Source: Mesorhizobium sp. WSM3860
GTDB lineage: Bacteria; Pseudomonadota; Alphaproteobacteria; Rhizobiales; Rhizobiaceae
NCBI RefSeq assembly: GCF_002294995.1
Contig: NZ_NSGF01000013.1
Location: forward strand, 109,758 to 173,757
Length of the DNA stretch: 64,000 nt
Reading direction: 5' to 3'
Shown here: positions 32,807 through 40,952 of the stretch, piece by piece
How positions within the stretch are numbered: the first letter of the stretch is position 1
Layout: each line of letters opens with the position of its first letter
The notes under the pieces: generated by a model
The model's input: the letters and a program-made list of their open reading frames with translations, nothing else
Told to the model about the DNA's origin: nothing
Databases searched by the model: none
Position numbers and translations under genes: made by a program

Positions 32807-33127
32807 ATGCTTACCAAGATTCTTGCGGCATCGGCTCTGACCATCGGTCTGGCTACGGCTGCGATGGCTCAGAATGCAACGGGCGGTTCCGCCGGCACGG
32901 CGGGCAGCGGCCAGAGCATCACGGTGGACCCCACCACGCCGGCCAATCCGCCGCCTGATCAGATGGCACCCGATATTGGCACGACGGGCAGCATCACCAC
33001 GGACGGCATGAATTCGAACGCCGATCGGAATTGCCCGGCGACGCCGCAGGGCGCCCAGCCGGATGCCACTCACACGTCGCCTGGCACGGCAGCGCCGTCG
33101 GTGAACGATAATCATTGCGGCAAGTAA
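32807..33127 (+). CDS. Small secreted Thr/Pro-rich stress protein
   Basis: A 106-residue protein with a clean signal peptide (LTKILAASALTIGLATAAMA, then QNA). The mature part is low in complexity (GTAGSGQSITVDPTTPANPP) with one Cys pair (RNCPATPQG and NDNHCGK). AAGGAGAAG lies before the ATG, an EcfG-type promoter upstream and a strong hairpin follows. Similar in build to the protein at 45418. Probably periplasmic; function unknown. Confidence 0.78.
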   Translation: MLTKILAASALTIGLATAAMAQNATGGSAGTAGSGQSITVDPTTPANPPPDQMAPDIGTTGSITTDGMNSNADRNCPATPQGAQPDATHTSPGTAAPSVNDNHCGK

Positions 33128-33156
33128 TAACGAGACACGGCGGTTTCGCCGCGCGA

Positions 33157-33183
33157 GGGCCGTGGAGTTCCACTCCACGGCCC
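33157..33183 (+). terminator. Strong hairpin terminator
   Basis: Perfect 12-bp arms GGGCCGTGGAGT and ACTCCACGGCCC with a 3-base loop, followed by TTTGCTT, 29 bp after the stop of the secreted protein. Confidence 0.82.
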
Positions 33184-33195
33184 TTTGCTTGGAAG

Positions 33196-33220
33196 GGAAC
33201 CATGGCCGACGTGAGCCGTT
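33196..33220 (+). promoter_or_regulatory. Candidate EcfG/RpoE2 promoter
   Basis: GGAAC at 33196-33200, 16-base spacer, CGTT at 33217-33220: an exact match to the consensus, 47 bp before the ATG of the DUF883-like gene. Confidence 0.7.
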
Positions 33221-33266
33221 GCAAGGTCGGGCGTGAGCCGTTGCAAAGTTCAGCAAGGAGAGACCC

Positions 33267-33812
33267 ATGGCAGATAATGAAACCAACCAGGGTAAGGACA
33301 CGAACGCAGCAGCCGCGCGCAACGGCAGCTCGACGTCGCAGGGCGGCGGCACAGAGCGGAGCAATCCGACCCGCAGCAGCGCTGCCCGCAGCGGCAGCGC
33401 TTCGCGCACCAGCGCCAGATCTTCAGCCGCTTCGGAAGCGGCGATGAGGAAGCAGATCGCCGAATTGAAGCGGGAGGTGACCCGGCTCAACCGCGCGCTT
33501 GCCGACCAGGCCGAGGAAGCCGCCAGTGCGACGCAAGGGTGGTACCAGAGCGCGGCCGACCGGGCCTCCGGCCTCTACAGCGGCGCTGCCGACCGGGCGT
33601 CTGAATTCTACGGCGGCGCGAGCGATCGCGCCTCACGCGCGGCGAGGCAGCTGCGAAGCCAGGCCCAGAGCGTTTCCGAAACCGTGCAGCAGAATCCCGG
33701 CACCGTTTCCACTGCCATGGTTCTTGGCGGCCTCGTCGGCTTGCTGATCGGCATGGCGATGGCGCGCAACTCGGACGCCGACCACGACTGGGCTCGCCCC
33801 TGGACCCGCTAG
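33267..33812 (+). CDS. DUF883/ElaB-like membrane-anchored stress protein
   Basis: A 181-residue protein. Residues 1-57 are a Ser/Ala/Asn-rich disordered tail. A coiled coil follows (RKQIAELKREVTRLNRALAD), then repeats of SAADRAS-type units (about 95-125) and a C-terminal membrane helix (STAMVLGGLVGLLIGMAMAR) with a short basic end. This is the ElaB/YqjD/DUF883 layout; such proteins sit in the inner membrane and bind ribosomes in E. coli. An exact EcfG promoter and AAGGAGAG site precede it. Confidence 0.83.
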   Translation: MADNETNQGKDTNAAAARNGSSTSQGGGTERSNPTRSSAARSGSASRTSARSSAASEAAMRKQIAELKREVTRLNRALADQAEEAASATQGWYQSAADRASGLYSGAADRASEFYGGASDRASRAARQLRSQAQSVSETVQQNPGTVSTAMVLGGLVGLLIGMAMARNSDADHDWARPWTR

Positions 33813-33855
33813 AGCAATCGCGCCCCGACGGCCGCCGCAGCGCAGGCCGCGGACG

Positions 33856-33880
33856 AAGGCCGGGCCCAGAGCCCGGCCTT
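33856..33880 (+). terminator. Hairpin terminator
   Basis: Perfect 10-bp arms AAGGCCGGGC and GCCCGGCCTT around CCAGA, followed by TCCCAT. It lies 44 bp after the DUF883-like gene. Confidence 0.72.
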
Positions 33881-33976
33881 TCCCATATTGGCGGGTTGGT
33901 GTGCCCGGTTGTCCTGGGCTGGTCATTAGCCGGACCTTATGGAATCATTCCCCAAGGGGAATCGCGGAGAGCGGGC

Positions 33977-34246
33977 ATGGACAAGTCTGCCATGGCATCG
34001 GTCTTTCGGATGCGGCATGCGCCAGCAGGTATTTCAGGCGTTCGCAGCCTTGGCCGGGGCCAGGCGGATCCGGTCTTCCATTCGCGCCCGCTTGGCGAAG
34101 CCATCCGCTTCATCGCCGAGGCCGACGGCCAATATGACCTCAGCGCCGTGGCCATTTCCTATGGCGATCGCTCGACGCCGCCGCTGGGCGCCCGCGAGGT
34201 CAAGCAGCTCTGGGCCGAATATGGCGTGCGCCTGATGGAGGCGTAA
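33977..34246 (+). CDS. Small conserved protein, unknown
   Basis: An 89-residue protein (DKSAMASVFRMRHAPAGISG; HSRPLGEAIRFIAEADGQYD; AVAISYGDRSTPPLGAREVK). No membrane segment. The C-terminal half (GEAIRFI...LGAREVKQLWAEYG) looks folded, with a helix ending the chain. GGAGAG lies shortly upstream of the ATG. Placed among stress-type genes; no function recognised. Confidence 0.62.
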   Translation: MDKSAMASVFRMRHAPAGISGVRSLGRGQADPVFHSRPLGEAIRFIAEADGQYDLSAVAISYGDRSTPPLGAREVKQLWAEYGVRLMEA

Positions 34247-34308
34247 GGCGGTCCGGATCGGAAACGCCGCTCATGCGTTTTCAAGCGAGGTCAATGGGAG
34301 GAAGCGCC

Positions 34309-34614
34309 ATGAACGTCGCCAACCTGCAACTCGAGGGCCTGCTGATGGCCGTCGCGGCAATCAACCATACTCTGGTGCGCAAGGGGGTGCTGACGGTCGA
34401 GGAGATCGACATCGCGCTGCGCAAGGCCGAGGCTGTCGAGACCGGGGAAGACCGGTCCGAGGGCATATCGGCGTCGAATCGCGACGCCATCAACTTCCCG
34501 ATCCGCCTGCTCGAGCTCGCCAACCAGTGCCAGCCGGAAGCGGACATGCCGTCCTTCTCCAAGCTGGCGCGCATGGTCGGCCAGATGAAGGAACCCTATA
34601 ACGATCAGATGTGA
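34309..34614 (+). CDS. Small helical protein, unknown
   Basis: A 101-residue acidic protein predicted to be mostly helical (NVANLQLEGLLMAVAAINHT; KGVLTVEEIDIALRKAEAVE; FPIRLLELANQCQPEADMPS). GGGAGG lies nine bases before the ATG. Downstream of and co-oriented with the gene at 33977 (62 bp). It is convergent with the DoxX gene with a 13-bp gap. Function unknown. Confidence 0.66.
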   Translation: MNVANLQLEGLLMAVAAINHTLVRKGVLTVEEIDIALRKAEAVETGEDRSEGISASNRDAINFPIRLLELANQCQPEADMPSFSKLARMVGQMKEPYNDQM

Positions 34615-34627
34615 GGTGGCGGCCGCT

Positions 34628-35044
34628 TCACCTGCCCGGCCAGCCTTGCCGGACGGCCAGCACATTGCCCGGTCCGTGCACGGCGGCGAAGAACAGGCCG
34701 GCGAGGAAAGTAAAATGGTCGACGAAGAAGCCGAACTCGGCCTGGTTGCCGGCCCAGTGCGACGGGCCATGGAATGAAAAGCCGAGGAAGATCACATAAA
34801 GCGCCGCGACCAGCGCCGCCGGCGTGAAGAAGGCGCCGGTGAGGAAGGCGATCACCAAAAGCACTTCCAGGATCGCCGCGCACCAGGCGAGAAACAGCGC
34901 GAACGGAAACCCGGCGGCAGCGATGTAGCCGGCGGTGGCGCCCATATCCATGAACTTGAAGGTTACGGCCATCGCGAAGACGGCGGCGAAGATCAGGCGA
35001 GCGATGAGAATGGCGGCGGTCCGCCAGGTCGATTGCGTTTCCAC
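34628..35044 (-). CDS. DoxX-family membrane protein
   Basis: A 138-residue inner-membrane protein with four hydrophobic segments in the DoxX layout (ILIARLIFAAVFAMAVTFKF; GFPFALFLAWCAAILEVLLV; HFTFLAGLFFAAVHGPGNVL). GTG start at 35044 follows GGAGGGAC, giving a protein that begins just before helix 1. DoxX proteins are linked to redox and respiratory homeostasis in some bacteria; no specific role can be assigned. Confidence 0.85.
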   Translation of the reverse strand: METQSTWRTAAILIARLIFAAVFAMAVTFKFMDMGATAGYIAAAGFPFALFLAWCAAILEVLLVIAFLTGAFFTPAALVAALYVIFLGFSFHGPSHWAGNQAEFGFFVDHFTFLAGLFFAAVHGPGNVLAVRQGWPGR

Positions 35045-35138
35045 GTTTGTCCCTCCGGTTGAAGCGGTTGATGCCCCAAGGACGGAGGAAGGGCAATGAT
35101 TCCGACAGCGGCGGGAATTTTTTGCCTGGGTGTGCTTG

Positions 35139-35318
35139 TTTCCTTCCCCCGCCGCAGGCGGGAGAGATGGCCGCGCAGTGGCCGGAGAGGGGGACAGTGC
35201 CGGCGATGGCACGACGAACGGCAGACTGCGAGCCCACAGCCCAAGTTCGACGCTCTACGAGGCCCCTCTCGGTCGCGGCTACACCGCGCCACCTCTGCCC
35301 TGCTTCGCGCGGGGAACC
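35139..35318. repeat. RIME-like repeat before kynA
   Basis: About 180 bp with facing blocks CCCCCGCCGCAGGCGGGAGA at the left and CCCTGCTTCGCGCGGGG at the right, and inner CCTCTCGG/CCGGAGAGG pairing. It ends almost at the kynA stop. Confidence 0.6.
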
Positions 35319-35322
35319 AGAC

Positions 35323-36078
35323 TCAGCCCGCCTTCGCCTGCGGCGGATGACTGATCGAATCGCGCACGGTGCCGTAGGCCGCACCCCAGCGGTCGGTCAT
35401 GTCGCAGCGTATGTCCCAGAGCTCGGGGAAGAAGCGGTGGCGCGCGCCGCCTTCCAGTATCTCCACCGGGCGGCCCTTCAGCGACTTGGCGCCGAGACCG
35501 ATCGAGCGGTGGATGAGATAGAGGTGGCTGGCCCGGAATTTCTGGAACAGCTCGTCGAACTCGATCAGCGCCTCGGCCACGACATAGGCATCGCCATGAT
35601 CGTAATGAGCGTCATAGACATCCTCGACGGAAAGCCCGCGGCCGTCGAGATAGGAATGCTTGAAGGCCCGCCAGAGGTCCGGCGGCAGGCGCAGGATAAG
35701 CTTGAAGCCCGGCGATTCCTGGCCGCTGCCATTACCGAGCTCGAGACGGATCTGCTGGTACTCCTTGGGCGACATCGTCTCCAGCAGATCGAGCTGCGCC
35801 GTCATCATGCGCACCAGCCGGTGCACGCGGCCCATCAGCGTGGCGATGCGGTGCGTGTCCTGCCTCTCCAGATAGTCGAGCACGTCGACCAGCGTGTAGG
35901 CGATGAGCTTCATCCACAATTCCTCGACCTGGTGCACGATCTGGAACTGCAGCTCGTCGGCATTGACCATCTGCGAGAGCGGCTTCTGGCATGCGAGCAG
36001 CTGGTCGCATTTGAGGTAGACGCCATAGTCGCGCATTTCGGGCGCCTCGATGCGGGCGTGATAATCCGATTTGTCCAT
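35323..36078 (-). CDS. kynA: Tryptophan 2,3-dioxygenase
   Basis: A 251-residue heme dioxygenase opening the tryptophan indole ring to N-formylkynurenine, first step of the kynurenine pathway. Family stretches: DYGVYLKCDQLLACQKPLS, FQIVHQVEELWMKLIAYTL, LGNGSGQESPGFKLILRLPP, and RASHLYLIHRSIG, with the probable heme-ligating His. FPELWDIR completes the pattern. The usual GTGGSSG loop is replaced by AKSLKGRP, as in a shorter bacterial branch. GAGG precedes the ATG. Divergent from an Lrp-family regulator, which probably controls it. Confidence 0.9.
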   Translation of the reverse strand: MDKSDYHARIEAPEMRDYGVYLKCDQLLACQKPLSQMVNADELQFQIVHQVEELWMKLIAYTLVDVLDYLERQDTHRIATLMGRVHRLVRMMTAQLDLLETMSPKEYQQIRLELGNGSGQESPGFKLILRLPPDLWRAFKHSYLDGRGLSVEDVYDAHYDHGDAYVVAEALIEFDELFQKFRASHLYLIHRSIGLGAKSLKGRPVEILEGGARHRFFPELWDIRCDMTDRWGAAYGTVRDSISHPPQAKAG

Positions 36079-36179
36079 CGCTCATCCTCCTCGCGCGGGC
36101 ATGGTTTCGGCAGGCAGCCAAGCATAGCGCTTTAGGCTTGAACATTGTTCCTTTCTGTTATCCAAATAGCGGAAAGTGG

Positions 36180-36196
36180 AGGACGATTATCGTCCT
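36180..36196. promoter_or_regulatory. Palindromic operator between kynA and lrp-type gene
   Basis: AGGACGATTATCGTCCT: perfect 8-bp arms around a single T, lying in the kynA/regulator divergent region, 26 bp before the regulator's GTG. Probable binding site of the Lrp-type regulator. Confidence 0.55.
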
Positions 36197-36221
36197 TTCT
36201 GGCACCAGCGGAGAACGGATC

Positions 36222-36692
36222 GTGCTTGATGCCCTTGACCGCAAGATAGTGGCAGCACTCGAGCACGACGCGCGCATCTCCTTTGGCGAGCTCGCCAAAG
36301 AGGTGGGACTGAGCAAGACGCCGTGCTGGAAACGGGTGAAGGCGCTCGAGGATCAAGGCATCATCCGCAGCTATTCCACCCGCATCGATCCGGCCGCGAT
36401 CGGTTTCGACATCGAGGCCTTCATCCAGGTGTCGATCGACTTCGAGGTGTCGGACGCCTTCGAGGCGGCGGTGAGAAAGCACCCGCTGATCCGCCGCTGC
36501 TACGCCACGACCGGCGAGGCCGACTATCTATTGCAGATCGTCAACGTCGACATGCGGGCGCTGGACAGGATGCTGCGCGAGGAGCTCAGCCGGCTGCCCG
36601 GCGTGCGCCGCACCGTCACCTCCATGGCGATGCGCGAGATCAAGGGAGACATTTCGTTCGCCGACGCGGCGGCGCATGCGCTGAGGGGATGA
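36222..36692 (+). CDS. Lrp/AsnC-family regulator next to kynA
   Basis: A 156-residue regulator with N-terminal HTH (LDRKIVAALEHDARISFGEL, then AKEVGLSKTPCWKRVKALED) and a C-terminal RAM/ligand domain (RCYATTGEADYLLQIVNVDM). GTG start at 36222 with GGAG upstream gives the normal family length. It probably senses tryptophan or kynurenine and controls divergent kynA, inferred from position and the intervening palindrome. Confidence 0.92.
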   Translation: MLDALDRKIVAALEHDARISFGELAKEVGLSKTPCWKRVKALEDQGIIRSYSTRIDPAAIGFDIEAFIQVSIDFEVSDAFEAAVRKHPLIRRCYATTGEADYLLQIVNVDMRALDRMLREELSRLPGVRRTVTSMAMREIKGDISFADAAAHALRG

Positions 36693-36763
36693 GCGGTACA
36701 AGAATATTTGCAATCAAAGAGTAATTTCAGTATATACGTTAATTGTCGAGACCGGCGGGGGCG

Positions 36764-37033
36764 ATGCGTTTCGAATGGGATGCTGCAAAGGCCAAGACCA
36801 ATAGGGCCAAGCACGGCCTCGATTTCGCGCTCGCTCCGGAATTCGATTTCGCCAACGCGATCATCGCTATCGACGACAGCGCGGACTATGGCGAGGAACG
36901 CCTGGTCGCCACCGGGATCATCGGCCTGTCAGTCTGTGTGATGGTCTATGTCGAGCGCGGCGAGACGATCCGGGTGATTTCGCTGCGACGGGCCACGAAG
37001 AAGGAGATCGAGAGTTATGTCGAAAACCTCTAG
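36764..37033 (+). CDS. brnT: BrnT-family ribonuclease toxin
   Basis: An 89-residue toxin of the BrnT family (RelE-like fold). Hallmarks are FEWDAAKAKTNRAKHGLDFA near the start and GETIRVISLRRATKKEIESY at the end, containing the catalytic-region Arg residues. BrnT cleaves RNA until bound by BrnA. Its last 17 bases overlap brnA, so the pair is co-translated in the usual toxin-first order. Confidence 0.92.
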   Translation: MRFEWDAAKAKTNRAKHGLDFALAPEFDFANAIIAIDDSADYGEERLVATGIIGLSVCVMVYVERGETIRVISLRRATKKEIESYVENL

Positions 37034-37370
37034 TCGTTCCCGCTCCGCGATCGTGCACCGGGAAGCAATCCCGCCGAAGCGCACCCGCGAGGAAGCCCTC
37101 GCCATCGCCCGGGCAGCCCTTTCCCGCATGTCCGAACAGGAAGATGCGGCGATCAGGGCAGCGGCGTTGGCCGATCCGGATGCGCAGCCTGCCGAAACTT
37201 TGCCGCGCCGCAAGCCCGGCCGGCCGCGCGCCAAAGTCAAGAAGGTTGCCGTTTCGCTGAAGCTCGACCCCGATGTGGTCAGCGCTTACCGCGCCCAGGG
37301 TCCCGGCTGGCAGACGCGGATGAACGACGATCTGCGCAAGGCCGCGAAACTAAAGCGCCACGCTCGCTAG
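37017..37370 (+). CDS. brnA: BrnA-family antitoxin
   Basis: A 117-residue antitoxin. The N-terminus is basic. The conserved C-terminal part has KKVAVSLKLDPDVVSAYRAQ followed by GPGWQTRMNDDLRKAAKLK, the ribbon-helix-helix type DNA-binding module of BrnA that also represses the operon. A central PRRKPGRPRAKVK linker is basic. Its 3' end is overlapped for 92 bp by a minus-strand frame. Confidence 0.9.
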   Translation: MSKTSSRSRSAIVHREAIPPKRTREEALAIARAALSRMSEQEDAAIRAAALADPDAQPAETLPRRKPGRPRAKVKKVAVSLKLDPDVVSAYRAQGPGWQTRMNDDLRKAAKLKRHAR

Positions 37371-37545
37371 ACTGCCCTGGCAGTTTGGCGGCGCTCAGGT
37401 CAGTTTGCAGAAGGCCGGCCGGCTCGGGTTCCCGCGCCGGCTTTTCCTTCTCGGCGTCGGCCTTGCGCTTCGGACACGCCTCGAACTCATGATCGCGGCC
37501 GCCGCAATAGGAGCAGCATTTGGCAGGCTGATCGGCATGGAGCAT
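37279..37545 (-). CDS. Possible zinc-knuckle small protein (candidate)
   Basis: An 88-residue frame starting MLHADQPAKCCSYCGGRDHE, with a textbook CCHC knuckle CX2CX4HX4C (CSYCGGRDHEFEAC), followed by a Lys/Glu/Pro-rich tail. Such knuckles bind nucleic acid. The C-terminal third runs antisense to brnA, so the true gene may be shorter or absent. Support is the motif alone. Confidence 0.38.
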   Translation of the reverse strand: MLHADQPAKCCSYCGGRDHEFEACPKRKADAEKEKPAREPEPAGLLQTDLSAAKLPGQSSERGALVSRPCADRRSSASASRDPGRGKR

Positions 37546-37738
37546 CGGTGCCATTCCCAAGAATGCACGAAAAGGTTTGCAGTTGCAGCAATTGCGTGAG
37601 GTCGCAACCGCTGCTCAGCCCCGTGCCCCGATCGGTCTTTCATGCAGTTCCGGTCGGAAAACCGGCTGCACGCTTTTCCTGGGATTGCCTTTTCAAGGAG
37701 CTCGCCGCTTGCGCGGCGGGCTCCCGGTCAATCACCTC

Positions 37739-38098
37739 TCACGCGTGGGCGTGGGGATGACGGACGTCCCAGACGGCCCAGGCAGATGCCGCTACCACGA
37801 GCACGCCAAGGATGACGTGCGTGAGCATTACATTCCTGTCCGCCGCGAAGCCCAGCAGCCAGGGCGACACGATCAGCCAGAGCCCGAGCACGAGATTTAC
37901 CCATTCCTCCCATTCGGCGAACACCGAAAGCGTCGCGAGCGCCAGCGCACCGAGCAGGACGCCGACAATCCAGGCGTTCCACGCGGGCATCATTGCCGCG
38001 GTGAATCCGATGACCCAGGGTGAGATGAACAGGCAGATCGCGAGGACCAGGATAACCCAGTCCTTGCTCTTCCTTTCTTCCATCAGTTTGCTTGCCAT
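37739..38098 (-). CDS. SPW-repeat membrane protein
   Basis: A 119-residue inner-membrane protein with two SPW units: ICLFISPWVIGF and LWLIVSPWLLGFAAD, each following a Trp-containing loop (KSKDWVILVLA and EEWVNLVLGL). Four membrane helices. GGAGG precedes ATG 38098. A GC hairpin at 37700-37726 follows its stop. SPW-repeat proteins have no known activity; they are common among rhizobial stress genes. Confidence 0.88.
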   Translation of the reverse strand: MASKLMEERKSKDWVILVLAICLFISPWVIGFTAAMMPAWNAWIVGVLLGALALATLSVFAEWEEWVNLVLGLWLIVSPWLLGFAADRNVMLTHVILGVLVVAASAWAVWDVRHPHAHA

Positions 38099-38346
38099 GA
38101 CAACCTCCATCGATGAAGCCAGACCAAAGCAACTGCATTCACGTGCAATGCGCACGCTATGTTACATGATGTAATACATTTTTACGGCCCGACAAGGGAA
38201 CCTTCCGCGGCAGCCACGATTCGCGCGCCTTGCGTCCGCTTATGTGCCACCTAGGCAAAGCTCATCGTGCTCGGCGCGGTTGTCCTGACGGAGTCCGCGC
38301 CGGATCGGGCTAGCCGTCCCTCACGGCAAAGGCTCGGAACGGGCTC

Positions 38347-39399
38347 TCATCCGTAGACGTCGCTTCCGCTCTCGGCGCCGAGCTGTGGCATGACAATGGC
38401 TTCGAGCGGTGCAGCCAGCGACCATTTCAACGCACCGGACGAACGCTCGAGACTGGAGGAGCCGCTGAGCGATTGCGGCGCCACCCGCTGCAGCACCACG
38501 GTGCCAAAACCCTTGCGCGCCGTCTCGTCCGGCTCGCCAGCGGCATGGCCATTCGAGCTCTCCTGCCAGACAAGGTGAAATTGGCGCTGCGCCTTCGGGC
38601 CGGTCTCGACCGTCCAGGTGATCTCGACATGCCCGCCCTCGCCCGCCAACGCGCCATACTTGGACGAGTTGGTGCCAAGCTCGTGGAAGGCCATGCCGAG
38701 ATTCTGCACGGCATTCGACTGCAGCGTCAAAAGCGGGCCGGAAAGCGAGATGCGCTCCTCATGACCGAACGGTTTCAGATGTTCCTGGATGAGGTCGAAG
38801 AGACTGGCGCCTGCCCATTCCGAGGTGACCAGCAGATCGTGCGAGCGCGACAGCGCCATGATCCGGGCTCGGATCATCTCCTCGAACTCGCTGGGGCTCG
38901 CAGAACGCTTGTTGGTTTCCCTGACCATCGACAGGATCACCGCGAACTGGTTCTTAACGCGGTGGTTGACCTCGCGCATCAGGAGCCGGATGCGGCGCTC
39001 ATTTTCCCTGGCGGCGGTGATGTCTCGCGCGATCGTGGATGCGCCGACGATGTCGCCCGCAAGGGTCCTGATCGGCGACACCGTTACCGAAACGGCAACG
39101 AGCGAGCCGTCCTTGCGCTTTCGCATGGTGTCGAGGCTTGCCACGCCCTCACCCCGGCGGATGCGGCTGATAATGTCGGTCTCCTCGTCGTGCATATGCT
39201 CGGGGATAAGGAGCAGCATCGATTGGCCGATGGCTTCCTCCGCGCTGTAGCCGAACATGCGTTCTGCCGCGCGGTTCCAGTCGGTGATGATGCTGTTCAG
39301 ATCCTTGCCGATGATGGCGTCGAAGGAAGAGTCGACAATGGCGGCCAGACGCGCATTGGCGCTGGCATCTTCAAATTCCCTGCCCCCGGATGTCACCAT
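38347..39399 (-). CDS. PAS-HWE sensor histidine kinase
   Basis: A 350-residue cytosolic kinase. A PAS domain (about 18-135: FDAIIGKDLNSIITDWNRAA, ARDITAARENERR) is followed by an HWE-family kinase core with phospho-acceptor EVNHRVKNQFAVILSM and ATP-binding motif AFHELGTNSSKYGAL. HWE kinases often feed the PhyR-EcfG general stress pathway in alphaproteobacteria. No response regulator is adjacent. Its position among genes with EcfG-like promoters makes that pathway attractive but unproven. Confidence 0.9.
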   Translation of the reverse strand: MVTSGGREFEDASANARLAAIVDSSFDAIIGKDLNSIITDWNRAAERMFGYSAEEAIGQSMLLLIPEHMHDEETDIISRIRRGEGVASLDTMRKRKDGSLVAVSVTVSPIRTLAGDIVGASTIARDITAARENERRIRLLMREVNHRVKNQFAVILSMVRETNKRSASPSEFEEMIRARIMALSRSHDLLVTSEWAGASLFDLIQEHLKPFGHEERISLSGPLLTLQSNAVQNLGMAFHELGTNSSKYGALAGEGGHVEITWTVETGPKAQRQFHLVWQESSNGHAAGEPDETARKGFGTVVLQRVAPQSLSGSSSLERSSGALKWSLAAPLEAIVMPQLGAESGSDVYG

Positions 39400-39437
39400 G
39401 GGCACTAGTTAGCGCGGCTGCATTTCATAGCAAGCGC

Positions 39438-39683
39438 TTAAGCCTTGGAGGGATCCGGATTTTCGCCATCTCCCTTTGCTGGATCCAGGACGCCGAAATC
39501 CTGCGACTTCATGCCGGTCCCGGCGGTCAGGAAACCTTCGGAGGCGAGGCCCCTTCGCAGAAGCTCGCGCACGGCGGCGGAGCGGCTCGGCATGCGTTTC
39601 TCGAAGCGCCAGTTCTCCACTGCCGCCAGCTCCTCTTCCGTCAACATGATCTGCAGCCTTTGCGGCCGCTCCAATTCACTCAC
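39438..39683 (-). CDS. Small ribbon-helix-helix-like regulator
   Basis: An 81-residue protein. LQIMLTEEELAAVENWRFEK followed by MPSRSAAVRELLRRGL fits a ribbon-helix-helix fold (strand, helix, SRSAA turn, helix); the C-terminus is acidic and disordered. GTG start at 39683 with GGAGG upstream. The upstream gap contains TGACA/TGTCA half-sites that could be an autoregulatory operator. No toxin partner is adjacent. Confidence 0.72.
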   Translation of the reverse strand: MSELERPQRLQIMLTEEELAAVENWRFEKRMPSRSAAVRELLRRGLASEGFLTAGTGMKSQDFGVLDPAKGDGENPDPSKA

Positions 39684-39954
39684 CCTAGCCTCCCGCAGGC
39701 CATAATGACACGAATGAGTATGTCACTCACTGTCAGTAAAAGTAGGATTCGGCTCAAAAGACGTCAAGGTCAGGCGAGACACCAAAGGCAATGGACGCTA
39801 ATGGTACCCATGATATGGCGAAACCGCATTTCTTGGTCTATGCTAACTTATTGATTTTTCTGGCTCTTTTTGCATTTTTTGATTGCCAACCCGGCGAGGT
39901 CGGCGCATTATGGCCGGCAGAGGGATGAACCGCCCGCGAAAGGAGGTTTTTCCG

Positions 39955-40296
39955 ATGTTACGAGGATTTTCCGACCGCTTGCGCAACGACGCTCACCACA
40001 AGGTCCAACAGGCCTTGCGGGAATACGGCATCGTCAACATCATCCAATTGTCGGAAGAAATCAGGCTGATGAATATCGGCGAGAACATTGCCCGCGAGGA
40101 TATTGAGAGCCTGGTGATGCAGGTGGCTCAGCTCTATGGCGGGGCCATCGAGTTCGACGAAGAGGCTCTGACGGCGCTGGACCTCCCCGACGCCTGCCCG
40201 GCTGACAGCCGCAACGATCTGGAAAAGGCGCTGAGAGAACGGTCGCTTCTTTCACCCGAGGCGGCGGATCTGCTGCAGCTGAACGACAAGGGCTAG
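39955..40296 (+). CDS. Conserved small protein, unknown
   Basis: A 113-residue acidic helical protein (RDAH-free start LRGFSDRLRNDAHHKVQQAL; REDIESLVMQVAQLYGGAIE; EALTALDLPDACPADSRNDL). AAAGGAGG precedes the ATG. No motif recognised. It is convergent with the HD gene (11 bp apart). The 270-bp upstream gap is AT-rich, unusual for the area, and probably holds its promoter. Confidence 0.68.
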   Translation: MLRGFSDRLRNDAHHKVQQALREYGIVNIIQLSEEIRLMNIGENIAREDIESLVMQVAQLYGGAIEFDEEALTALDLPDACPADSRNDLEKALRERSLLSPEAADLLQLNDKG

Positions 40297-40307
40297 AGCA
40301 ATTCCAG

Positions 40308-40718
40308 TCAGTCGCTGGTCAACTCGTCCAGCAGGCGCAGTCCATTTTCATATTTCCCCGGTTCGGTGCCCGCTTGGTGCGCCTGCCAGAGATTATCCTT
40401 GAGGTCCGCCTGCTTGACAGGCAGCGCGAGCGCGTTGGACGCGGCACGGCAGACAAAGTCGTGCTCGCTTTCGTCCATTCTTTTCGTCAGGGCGTCGACG
40501 GCCGCGACCACCGGAAAGCCGAAGCCCGCACCCTCGAGCCGATCGAGCGTCCACCCCTCGCCTTTCTCGACCACGTCGTGCAGGTAGGCGACGGTTTTCT
40601 CGTCAAGCGTTTCGACCGCATCGGCGACGCGCCTCAGATGTTCGATAAAGGGACGACCGGTCTTGTCTTTCTGGCCGCGATGGGCCTCTTCAGCGATCTT
40701 CGCTGCCTGGTAAAGCAT
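40308..40718 (-). CDS. HD-domain phosphohydrolase (RelA/SpoT HD-like)
   Basis: A 136-residue single HD domain. YQAAKIAEEAHRGQKDKTGRPFIEHLRRVA gives the first His ligands (split here as AHRGQ and IEHL), YLHDVVEKGEGW is the HD pair and VKQADLKDNL the last Asp. This is the pattern of small guanosine-polyphosphate-type hydrolases. There is no synthetase or TGS domain. GAGGAG lies before the ATG. Actual nucleotide substrate is not known. Confidence 0.82.
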   Translation of the reverse strand: MLYQAAKIAEEAHRGQKDKTGRPFIEHLRRVADAVETLDEKTVAYLHDVVEKGEGWTLDRLEGAGFGFPVVAAVDALTKRMDESEHDFVCRAASNALALPVKQADLKDNLWQAHQAGTEPGKYENGLRLLDELTSD

Positions 40719-40894
40719 GATCTCCTCGTCTCTCCATCCGAAGCCCGCCCAGCTGGGCCACCGAGTCGGGCAGGAGCGGGGCACCTGATCCCCGGTCGGC
40801 CAGCGTGCCTTAATGGTGCAGGGGGGACTGCGCGCCATACTGCAGCAGAACATGAGCAGCGTTTGAATGTTCCGTCGCGTCCGGTCGAAAAACA

Positions 40895-40919
40895 GGAACC
40901 CGCGGCCCGCGCCGTCGTT
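40895..40919 (+). promoter_or_regulatory. Candidate EcfG/RpoE2 promoter of csbD-like gene
   Basis: GGAAC at 40895-40899, 16-base spacer, CGTT at 40916-40919: an exact consensus match 34 bp before the ATG. Confidence 0.75.
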
Positions 40920-40952
40920 AGCTCTTAGGCAAAAGCAAAGGAGGTCCGCACC

